Shown here in pieces: positions 1 through 4,792 of a DNA stretch of 5,791 bases. Numbering within the stretch: the stretch's first letter is position 1; the number at the start of each line of letters is the position of its first letter. This DNA comes from Planctomycetes bacterium GWF2_50_10. Lineage in GTDB: Bacteria; Planctomycetota; Phycisphaerae; Sedimentisphaerales; GWF2-50-10. The notes under the pieces are model-generated. The model saw only the letters and a list, made by a program, of their open reading frames with translations, did no database searches and was not told the DNA's origin. The position numbers and the translations under genes were made by a program. Where the stretch lies: assembly GCA_001824635.1 (NCBI GenBank), contig MHYB01000031.1, positions 187-5,977 of the forward strand. The letters run 5' to 3'.

Positions 1-2
1 TT

Positions 3-251
3 GGGCTTGTGAAAAGCGACAGGTTGGAACGGGTACGGAATGTGCTCAAAACGCTGGATATTGGCATCAAAATGCCGGAAAACATGGATAACGCGAGGGT
101 TTTTGAGCTTTTGAGGTCCGATAAAAAGAGTGTGGGGAAGGTGCCGCGATTTGTGCTCCTGGAGGAAATAGGTTGTGTTCGCTCTTTGGGCGGGCAGTAC
201 GCTGTCGAGGTTGGGGACCAGGTCATAAAAACTGTTCTGGATGAGCTGTGA
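3..251 (+). CDS. aroB: 3-dehydroquinate synthase, C-terminal part (5' end outside window)
   Basis: The reading frame is open from the first bases of the window to a TGA at 249-251, giving 82 residues that begin GLVKSDRLERV, so the gene starts upstream. The fragment matches the C-terminal helical domain of 3-dehydroquinate synthase. It has a Gly-Leu-Val turn before a helix, a region around LRSDKKSVGKVPRFVLL holding the conserved DKK of the family, and a following LLEEIG segment. A final helix ends in VLDEL. The enzyme converts DAHP to 3-dehydroquinate, the second step of the cytosolic shikimate pathway, using NAD and a divalent metal. The metal and NAD sites lie in the missing part. It probably ends a separate transcript, since a good promoter follows it. 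Identification rests on a short but characteristic tail. Confidence 0.85.
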   Translation, partial: GLVKSDRLERVRNVLKTLDIGIKMPENMDNARVFELLRSDKKSVGKVPRFVLLEEIGCVRSLGGQYAVEVGDQVIKTVLDEL

Positions 252-296
252 CCTATTTGCATTGAACTTGCATCTTTCGGGGGCGTATTTTTAGCA

Positions 297-325
297 TTGA
301 AAATGGGGCAGTGAAACTGTACAAT
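297..325 (+). promoter_or_regulatory. Predicted sigma70-type promoter for the ffh-led gene block
   Basis: TTGAAA at 297-302 and TACAAT at 320-325 are separated by exactly 17 bases. Each hexamer matches the sigma70 consensus at 5 of 6 positions. Transcription would start near 332, giving a leader of about 78 bases before ffh. The site lies in the only sizeable gap before a long run of closely spaced same-strand genes, as expected for the main promoter of the block. The call is from sequence alone. Confidence 0.6.
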
Positions 326-342
326 CTTCGTTTCTCTGCCGG

Positions 343-380
343 GTCGGTCCCTGCGCATAAATAAGGCAAGCAGGGCGGAC
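343..380 (+). promoter_or_regulatory. Possible hairpin in the ffh mRNA leader
   Basis: CCCTGC at 349-354 pairs perfectly with GCAGGG at 370-375 around a 15-base loop. GTC at 343-345 can extend the stem with GAC at 378-380 through a small internal loop and a bulged T348. No run of T follows, so it does not look like an intrinsic terminator. It lies between the predicted transcription start near 332 and the GGAG at 394-397, and could influence ffh translation or mRNA stability. A stem of this size can arise by chance. Confidence 0.3.
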
Positions 381-409
381 GCACTTAAAAAGCGGAGAAT
401 TAGAATAAG

Positions 410-1828
410 ATGTTTGATGCATTAACACAAAAATTTAATACGGTCTTCAAGACACTTTCGGGCAGAGGTCGCATAACCGAGGCAAATGTTTCGGACGCGA
501 TGAACGATGTTCGCAAGGCGCTGCTTGAGGCGGATGTGAACTATAACGTCGTCAAGCAGTTCTGCAAAGACGTGCAGGCGGCTGCGCTGGGCGCGGAGGT
601 TGTAAAAAGCCTTCATCCTGGGCAGGTGATGGTCAAGATAGTTCACGATGAACTCGTCAAGCTGATGGGGCCGGTGGATACGAAGATATATTTCGTTTCG
701 CCGGGGCCGACAGTAATAATGCTTGCGGGATTGCAGGGCAGCGGAAAAACAACGACGGCTGGTAAGCTTGCCAACTATCTTGTTTCAAACGGCAAGAGGC
801 CGATGATGGTGGCCGACGACTTGCAAAGGCCGGCAGCTATCGATCAGCTCATAATACTTGGGCAGCAGCTCAATATCCCGGTTTACAGTGAAGAAAGTAA
901 AGACGCAGTCAAGGTTGCGATCAACGGTGTAAAGGCGGCGAAGGCAGCGGGCCATGATGTCGTGATCATCGATACGGCTGGCCGACTGCATATAGATGAG
1001 GAGATGATGGCTGAGGTGGCGAATGTCGCCAAGGCGGTAGGTCCTCACCAGATATATCTAGTATGCGACTCGATGACAGGCCAGGACGCGGTCAATTCCG
1101 CAAAGGAATTCAACACGCGGCTTGAGCTTGACGGCGTGATACTCACGAAGCTTGACGGTGATGCAAGAGGCGGTGCGGCGATAAGCGTTAAAGCCGTGAC
1201 GGGCAAGCCGATCAAGTTTATAGGCGTGGGCGAGAAGCTCGATAAGATCGAGGAATTTCATCCCGACCGTATGGCGGGGCGAATCCTCGGAATGGGTGAT
1301 ATCGTAACGCTGGTCGAGAGGGCACAGAAGGAAGTCGATGTTGAAGAAGCCAAGAAGATGCAGGACAAGCTCAGCAAGGGCAGCTTCGGATTCGACGATT
1401 TTCTCAAGCAGATGTCGACGGTGCGGAAGATGGGCGGCATGGCTGACATGCTAAAGATGATCCCGGGACTGGGCGGCCAGATGCAGGGAATGAATATTGA
1501 CGACGCGGAATTTAATCGCATCGAGGCGATAGTGCATTCGATGACCCTTGATGAGAGACGTGACCCGGATCTTATTGATAATTCGCGCAGAAGACGCATT
1601 GCGAAGGGTTCGGGAGTTGACGTGCAGGAAGTCGCGGGCCTAGTGAAGAATTTCGAGCGAAGCAGGCAGATGATGAAAGTGCTCAGTTCTGGCGGGATGG
1701 GCGGCTTTAAGAGCCTGCTCAGCGGCAAGATGGATATGTTCAGCGCGATGAACTCGGGCAAAAAGATGAAGCAGCGTTCGCACCGGAAACAGGTGGTAAA
1801 ACGCAGAGGAAAAATAAAGAGAAGATAG
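410..1828 (+). CDS. ffh: Signal recognition particle protein Ffh (SRP54 GTPase)
   Basis: This 472-residue protein (E. coli Ffh is 453) is the GTPase of the signal recognition particle. It binds signal sequences on translating ribosomes and docks with FtsY at the inner membrane. The helical N domain spans about 1-90. The G domain follows, with P-loop GLQGSGKTTT (107-116), DDLQRPAA (136-143), DTAGR (188-192), TKLDGDARGGAA (246-257) and GVGEKLDKIEEFHPDRMAG (272-290). The M domain spans about 320-435; it has a Met- and Gly-rich finger loop (341-361) and the SRP-RNA-binding segment SRRRRIAKGSG (392-402). The tail 451-472 is strongly basic, with 13 Lys or Arg in 22 residues. The ATG at 410 follows GGAG at 394-397, a rather long 12-base spacing, but the N-terminus MFDALTQKFN is typical of the family. 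It is first in the block behind the predicted promoter. The 4.5S/SRP RNA gene is not in the window. Confidence 0.98.
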   Translation: MFDALTQKFNTVFKTLSGRGRITEANVSDAMNDVRKALLEADVNYNVVKQFCKDVQAAALGAEVVKSLHPGQVMVKIVHDELVKLMGPVDTKIYFVSPGPTVIMLAGLQGSGKTTTAGKLANYLVSNGKRPMMVADDLQRPAAIDQLIILGQQLNIPVYSEESKDAVKVAINGVKAAKAAGHDVVIIDTAGRLHIDEEMMAEVANVAKAVGPHQIYLVCDSMTGQDAVNSAKEFNTRLELDGVILTKLDGDARGGAAISVKAVTGKPIKFIGVGEKLDKIEEFHPDRMAGRILGMGDIVTLVERAQKEVDVEEAKKMQDKLSKGSFGFDDFLKQMSTVRKMGGMADMLKMIPGLGGQMQGMNIDDAEFNRIEAIVHSMTLDERRDPDLIDNSRRRRIAKGSGVDVQEVAGLVKNFERSRQMMKVLSSGGMGGFKSLLSGKMDMFSAMNSGKKMKQRSHRKQVVKRRGKIKRR

Positions 1829-1855
1829 TTACGGGTTGCGAGTTACGCGTTGCGT
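1828..1855 (+). repeat. Degenerate heptad tandem array after ffh
   Basis: Four consecutive 7-base units, GTTACGG, GTTGCGA, GTTACGC and GTTGCGT, fit the consensus GTTRCGN. They alternate A and G at position 4, so the array also reads as a 14-base repeat with 12 of 14 matches. It begins at the last base of the ffh stop codon. A further GTTACGG lies out of register at 1873-1879. No hairpin-plus-T-run terminator was seen here. Confidence 0.7.
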
Positions 1856-1913
1856 GTTTTATACGCATTGATGTTACGGCAAGCACTGGATAGTGATCTA
1901 TTCAGGCAATAAA

Positions 1914-2228
1914 ATGAAAAAGCTGACGATAGACGAGTACCTTGAGAAGGTGGGCTTGTTCGCGGGAGACAGCTACGGCAAGTATTTCCGCAGCAGGTTC
2001 AAGGATCACAGAGGTACGAGCGAACTGGCGATGAATGTGTCGCCGAGTATGGATGAGCTTGAGCAGCTTCGGCGAGCGGTGGCGATAATGACACCATCTG
2101 AAAAGGAAAATGCCGACAAGCTTACGGATGAGCAGGTTCAAAGGATAGCGGCGGACGCGAAGACAGACGCGGGTATGCTGGCGATCTTTATGAACGGATA
2201 CGCACTGGAGTGCAACCGTGTTTCGTGA
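1914..2228 (+). CDS. Unrecognised 104-residue protein between ffh and rpsP
   Basis: I do not recognise a family. From the ATG at 1914 the protein has 104 residues, is rich in charged residues and appears mostly helical and cytosolic, with no signal peptide or membrane segment. An in-frame GTG at 1893 would add seven residues (MIYSGNK). I prefer the ATG because it follows CAGG at 1903-1906 with 7-base spacing and gives MKKLTIDEYL, but neither ribosome site is strong. Residues 59-97 align without gaps to the M domain of the adjacent Ffh (378-416). Shared residues include MT, a Glu at the third position after it, and RIA, but the RNA-binding GSG is absent. Base composition resembles the neighbours, and it lies on the same strand 85 bases after ffh and 54 before rpsP. 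That placement suggests a real gene, possibly linked to translation or secretion; the function is unknown. Confidence 0.7.
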   Translation: MKKLTIDEYLEKVGLFAGDSYGKYFRSRFKDHRGTSELAMNVSPSMDELEQLRRAVAIMTPSEKENADKLTDEQVQRIAADAKTDAGMLAIFMNGYALECNRVS

Positions 2229-2246
2229 GCGCAAAGGGCGCAATAA
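2229..2246 (+). repeat. Nine-base-period element after the small ORF
   Basis: GCGCAAAGG at 2229-2237 is followed directly by GCGCAATAA at 2238-2246, starting at the first base after the stop codon. The 17 bases from 2230 align without gaps to 4235-4251 with 11 identities, and five of the six differences are A/G transitions. This suggests two members of one dispersed element family, although each copy is short. Confidence 0.45.
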
Positions 2247-2271
2247 CGAAATTTTTTAATACGAGTAGATG

Positions 2272-2277
2272 AAAGGA
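2272..2277 (+). promoter_or_regulatory. Ribosome binding site of rpsP
   Basis: AAAGGA lies 5 bases before the ATG at 2283, a good Shine-Dalgarno match at near-standard spacing. It fixes the rpsP start, in agreement with the conserved N-terminus MAVKLRLTRIG. Confidence 0.75.
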
Positions 2278-2282
2278 CGAAC

Positions 2283-2663
2283 ATGGCAGTTAAGTTGAGA
2301 CTTACGCGTATAGGTCGGCGTCACAGACCATTCTTCCGGCTCAATGCCGTGGATTCACGCACACCGCGTGACGGCAAGGTTCTGGAGCCGCTTGGTCATT
2401 ATGATCCTATCGAAAAGGATGCGGCCAAGCAGTATGTGCTGAAAAAGGATCGCATTGAGTTCTGGCTGGCGCAGGGCGCGGTACCGAGTGATACGGTTGC
2501 CGAGCTGCTTACCAGGATCGGCGTGGAGACGAAGTACGCCAAGGTCAAGTCGTTGCGTACGAACAGGTCGCGCGAACTGGCCCGCAAGGCCAAGAAGCCC
2601 TATACACGGGCCGAGAAGATCGCAGCCGGCGTGATAAAGGTCGAAAAGAAACGCGGCACATAA
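2283..2663 (+). CDS. rpsP: 30S ribosomal protein bS16, with a basic C-terminal extension
   Basis: This 126-residue protein is bS16, which binds 16S rRNA early in assembly of the 30S body. The core is clear: MAVKLRLTRIGRRHRPFFRL at the N-terminus, DSRTPRDGKVLEPLGHYDP (24-42), then FWLAQGAVPSDTV (60-72) and a helix ending near 80. E. coli bS16 has 82 residues. Here about 45 more follow (82-126), rich in Lys and Arg (for example RKAKKPYTRAEK at 101-112), probably contacting rRNA. Longer bS16 proteins are known in several phyla, so the tail is not in itself an error. It is the first gene of the rpsP-trmD-rplS block, and trmD starts only 9 bases after its stop. The order lacks the rimM often found next. 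Confidence 0.97.
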   Translation: MAVKLRLTRIGRRHRPFFRLNAVDSRTPRDGKVLEPLGHYDPIEKDAAKQYVLKKDRIEFWLAQGAVPSDTVAELLTRIGVETKYAKVKSLRTNRSRELARKAKKPYTRAEKIAAGVIKVEKKRGT

Positions 2664-2672
2664 CGGCCTTTG

Positions 2673-3380
2673 ATGAGAATCGATATATTAACACTGTTTC
2701 CTGAGATGTTCGATTCGCCGCTGAAGTATTCGATATTGAAGCGTGCACAGGAAGCGGGCGTTGTAAAAATAGCTCTTTCAAATATCAGGGATTTTGCCGC
2801 AGACGCTTATAAAAAGGTGGACGACAAGCCTTACGGCGGCGGGCCGGGCATGGTGATGATGTGCCAGCCGATGTTCGACTGTGTCGAGCATGTGCGCAGG
2901 CTGGAAGCCGAGCCGGGCAGGCTTATTATGCTTACGCCGCAGGGAAGGAAGTTCGACCAGTCGCTGGCGAAGGAACTTAGTCTTGAAAAGAGACTGATCC
3001 TTATCGCAGGCAGGTATGAAGGATTCGACGAGCGTATCCGTGAAGGACTCGGTGCCGAGCAGGTGTCGATAGGCGATTATGTGCTTTCGGGCGGAGAGCT
3101 TGGGGCGATGGTCGTGGTCGACGCGGTTGTGAGGCTTCTTGAAGGTGCGCTGGGCGATGAGACCAGCAGCGACGACGAGACGTTCAGCAGAGGCTTGATC
3201 GAGTATCCGCAGTACACAAGGCCCGAAGAATTTCGCGGCATGAAGGTGCCGGAGATGCTTTTAAGCGGGCATCACGCCAGGATCGCAAAATGGCGGCTTG
3301 AGCAGTCGATCGAGCGGACGAAGATGTGGCGGCCTGATCTTTGGGAAGAGTATAACAAAAAATTAAAAGACCAGAAATAG
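2673..3380 (+). CDS. trmD: tRNA (guanine-37-N1)-methyltransferase TrmD
   Basis: TrmD methylates N1 of G37, next to the anticodon of certain tRNAs, with S-adenosylmethionine, and so prevents +1 frameshifts. The 235-residue protein has the SPOUT (trefoil-knot) landmarks: MRIDILTLFPEMF, VDDKPYGGGPGM (49-60), LTPQGRKF (87-94), AGRYEGFDER (112-121), SIGDYVLSGGE (132-142), EYPQYTRPEEFRG (177-189) and MLLSGHH (195-201). Residue numbers coincide with E. coli TrmD as I recall that sequence. R154 is kept, but catalytic D169 is Glu and the Cys before GRYEG is Ala. I chose the ATG at 2673 over the TTG one codon earlier because MRID is the usual family start. No clear Shine-Dalgarno is visible, so translation may be coupled to rpsP, whose stop lies 9 bases upstream. 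Confidence 0.97.
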   Translation: MRIDILTLFPEMFDSPLKYSILKRAQEAGVVKIALSNIRDFAADAYKKVDDKPYGGGPGMVMMCQPMFDCVEHVRRLEAEPGRLIMLTPQGRKFDQSLAKELSLEKRLILIAGRYEGFDERIREGLGAEQVSIGDYVLSGGELGAMVVVDAVVRLLEGALGDETSSDDETFSRGLIEYPQYTRPEEFRGMKVPEMLLSGHHARIAKWRLEQSIERTKMWRPDLWEEYNKKLKDQK

Positions 3381-3381
3381 C

Positions 3382-3386
3382 AGGAG
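3382..3386 (+). promoter_or_regulatory. Ribosome binding site selecting the GTG start of rplS
   Basis: AGGAG lies 7 bases before the GTG at 3394. The in-frame ATG at 3415 has no comparable site, so the GTG is the likely start. The site falls in the 13-base gap after the trmD stop. Confidence 0.75.
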
Positions 3387-3393
3387 TTTATCC

Positions 3394-3765
3394 GTGGACA
3401 GTAAATACATAAAAATGGCAGAAGCCAAGAGCGTAAAGAAAGAATTGCCGAAGTTCGAGATCGGCGATACGGTGGACGTGCACTGCAGGATCGTAGAAGG
3501 CGATAAAACTCGCGTTCAGATCTTCACAGGCACAGTGATAGCCCGTAAGGGTATCGGCGTCAACGAGACTTTCATCGTCCGCCGCATAGTGAACGATGAA
3601 GGCGTGGAAAGAGTATTCCCCGTGAATTCACCCAACGTCCTGGACATCAAGCCCACACGTTCGGGTAAGGTGCGACGGGCAAAGCTTTATTTCCTGCGTG
3701 ACCGCGTGGGTAAGGCAGTTAAGCTTTCGCAGCGTCACAGCACACATACAAGCAACCAGCAGTAA
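3394..3765 (+). CDS. rplS: 50S ribosomal protein bL19
   Basis: This 123-residue protein is bL19 of the large subunit, located at the 30S-50S interface and forming an intersubunit bridge. Family signatures are FEIGDTVDVHCRIVEGDKTR (21-40), VQIFTGTVIARKGIGVNETF (41-60), VRRIV, then GVERVFPVNSP (69-79) and GKVRRAKLYFLRDRVGKA (91-108). Length is near the usual 115-120. It starts at GTG 3394, chosen for the AGGAG 7 bases upstream; starting at ATG 3415 would remove only MDSKYIK. The C-terminus after 110 is rich in Ser, His, Thr and Gln (QRHSTHTSNQQ) and probably disordered. It follows trmD by 13 bases, as in many bacteria, and precedes yraN by 14, so all are probably on one transcript. Confidence 0.97.
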   Translation: MDSKYIKMAEAKSVKKELPKFEIGDTVDVHCRIVEGDKTRVQIFTGTVIARKGIGVNETFIVRRIVNDEGVERVFPVNSPNVLDIKPTRSGKVRRAKLYFLRDRVGKAVKLSQRHSTHTSNQQ

Positions 3766-3779
3766 GGCAAGCTGGGGCG

Positions 3780-4181
3780 ATGCTTGGGTTTGTCTTCAAC
3801 AGGCGGGCATTGCTGAAAGACCCAAAGCGGCTTGGCCGATGGGGCGAAATAAAGAGCGAGCGATTCCTGAGGCGTAAAGGCCTAAGGACGCTCGCTCGTA
3901 ATTTTAACTGCAAAACGGGGGAGATCGATTTGGTTATGGCCGAGCCGCGCGACGGGACGATCGTGTTCGTCGAGGTAAAGACACGCACAAGCGAGGAATA
4001 CTTTGCTGCTGAAGCGGCGGTTACGGCAGCGAAGCGAAGGTGCGTGGTCTCGGCGGCTAAATACTTTGCTATCAGGAACAAGGTAGAGGGCAGGCCCAGG
4101 AGGTTCGATGTTGTGGCGGTGGTGCTGGGCAAAAAAGGGGAGCCGGAAATAAGGCATTTCGAATACGCGGTTGTGCCTTAG
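3780..4181 (+). CDS. yraN: YraN/UPF0102 family predicted nuclease-fold protein
   Basis: This 133-residue protein belongs to the YraN (UPF0102) family, which has the PD-(D/E)xK nuclease fold. Its cellular role is not well established; DNA processing is suspected from the fold. Visible motifs are LGRWGEIKSERFLRRKG (18-34), LARNFNCKTGEIDLV (38-52) with catalytic-type Glu48 and Asp50, FVEVKTRTS (63-71) with Glu65 and Lys67, and RRFDVVAV (107-114). It ends HFEYAVVP, close to the common HixnAF ending. All expected active-site positions are present. The ATG at 3780 lies 14 bases after rplS. The GGGG just before it is a poor ribosome site, so coupling to rplS is possible. yraN often accompanies rplS, sometimes with rnhB between; rnhB is not here. 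Confidence 0.93.
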   Translation: MLGFVFNRRALLKDPKRLGRWGEIKSERFLRRKGLRTLARNFNCKTGEIDLVMAEPRDGTIVFVEVKTRTSEEYFAAEAAVTAAKRRCVVSAAKYFAIRNKVEGRPRRFDVVAVVLGKKGEPEIRHFEYAVVP

Positions 4182-4183
4182 GA

Positions 4184-4225
4184 AGGATTCAGGAGTCAGA
4201 AGCCAGGAGTCAGAATTTAGAATAA
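4184..4225 (+). repeat. Degenerate heptad tandem array after yraN
   Basis: Six consecutive 7-base units begin two bases after the yraN stop: AGGATTC, AGGAGTC, AGAAGCC, AGGAGTC, AGAATTT and AGAATAA. The clearest copies form a perfect 12-base direct repeat, CAGGAGTCAGAA, at 4190-4201 and 4204-4215. Units decay to the right. The period matches the array after ffh (1828-1855), but the unit sequence differs. Such heptad arrays recall the STRR elements of cyanobacteria; no homology is claimed. Confidence 0.75.
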
Positions 4226-4233
4226 GAAATATG

Positions 4234-4252
4234 CCACAGAGAGCACAGAAAA
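4234..4252 (+). repeat. Nine-base-period element before the grpB-family gene
   Basis: CACAGAGAG at 4235-4243 is followed by CACAGAAAA at 4244-4252, matching at 7 of 9 positions. It resembles the element at 2229-2246, differing mainly by A/G transitions. It lies between the heptad array and the grpB-family start, so the whole gap 4184-4264 is largely repeat-derived. A 10-base palindrome AAAATATTTT (4249-4258) overlaps its end. No convincing promoter or ribosome site for the next gene is visible. Confidence 0.5.
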
Positions 4253-4264
4253 TATTTTAGTTCA

Positions 4265-4792
4265 ATGGAGCAACGAAGAAAAATTGAGGTTGTAGCGTAT
4301 AACTCCAGGTGGCCAGAATATTATATGTCTGAAAGAGACGTATTGAGGGCCATTCTTGGAGAAGAAATTATTGCTATACACCATATTGGAAGCACCTCGA
4401 TACCTGGCATGATGGCAAAGCCGATAATAGATATTTTAATCGAAGTCAGAGCTATTGAAGCAATCGATGATTATAACAGCCAGATGCAGTGGGCTGGATA
4501 TGTTGTAAAAGGAGAATATGGAATACCCGGCCGGCGTTTTTTTTATAAAGGACAAAATGCGCGAACACATCATGTGCATGCTTTTAATGCTGGAACGCAC
4601 GATATAAAAAGGCATTTAAATTTCAGAGATTATTTAATCAACCATCCTGCTATGGCCAGTGAGTATGCTGAATTGAAGAAGGGACTGGCGGTAAAATTCA
4701 GGTTTGATATTGATGGTTATTGTGATGGCAAAAACGATTTCATAAAGAATATTGAATCAATAGCATGTCAGGCTGGAGGACAAAAGAGTTAA
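4265..4792 (+). CDS. GrpB family protein (UPF0157, nucleotidyltransferase-like fold)
   Basis: The 175-residue protein belongs to the GrpB/UPF0157 family, related to the nucleotidyltransferase fold; in-vivo substrates are generally unknown. The signature HIGSTSIPGMMAKPIIDI (40-57) holds the Gly-Ser motif and the Asp of the active-site strand. HHVHAF (102-107), RDYLINHP (121-128) and EYAELKKGLA (133-142) follow in the usual order, and length is typical. The start at ATG 4265 gives EVVAYNSRWPEYY, matching the family N-terminus, though no Shine-Dalgarno is seen. Base composition is unlike the neighbours: GC is 24/60 at 4381-4440 and 22/60 at 4621-4680, against 37/60 in yraN (4081-4140) and 41/60 in tatD (4861-4920). 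With repeats directly upstream, this points to a later, probably horizontal, arrival. Its stop overlaps the tatD start. Confidence 0.93.
   Translation: MEQRRKIEVVAYNSRWPEYYMSERDVLRAILGEEIIAIHHIGSTSIPGMMAKPIIDILIEVRAIEAIDDYNSQMQWAGYVVKGEYGIPGRRFFYKGQNARTHHVHAFNAGTHDIKRHLNFRDYLINHPAMASEYAELKKGLAVKFRFDIDGYCDGKNDFIKNIESIACQAGGQKS
4775..4780 (+). promoter_or_regulatory. Ribosome binding site of tatD, inside the grpB-family gene
   Basis: GGAGGA, a strong anti-16S match, ends 11 bases before the ATG at 4792. It lies within the last codons of the upstream gene. It supports the start at 4792 and rules against the in-frame ATG at 4765, which is upstream of it. Confidence 0.65.

Noticed and set aside
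252..296. Possible aroB terminator
   Set aside because: The only self-complementarity is a 4-base TGCA/TGCA pair with no GC-rich stem. The T run at 288-292 is not preceded by a hairpin.
252..409. SRP RNA (ffs) gene next to ffh
   Set aside because: I looked for the conserved GGAA-type tetraloop helix and its symmetric internal loops and found nothing matching.
1258..1761. Open frame of 167 codons on the - strand inside ffh
   Set aside because: It is antisense to the conserved G and M domains of Ffh, and its Ser/Leu/Ile/Pro-rich translation looks like a mirror of the coding strand.
362..3772. TAAGGCAAGC repeated at 362-371 (ffh leader) and 3763-3772 (rplS-yraN junction)
   Set aside because: Several 10-base matches are expected by chance among all position pairs in a window this size, and one copy includes the rplS stop codon.
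4249..4258. AAAATATTTT palindrome as an operator or promoter of the grpB-family gene
   Set aside because: It is short and made only of A and T at the start of an AT-rich region, with no suitable -35 hexamer at proper spacing.
4765..4791. Nine-residue N-terminal extension of TatD from the ATG at 4765
   Set aside because: It lies upstream of the GGAGGA ribosome site and precedes the standard MxLIDxHxHL family start.
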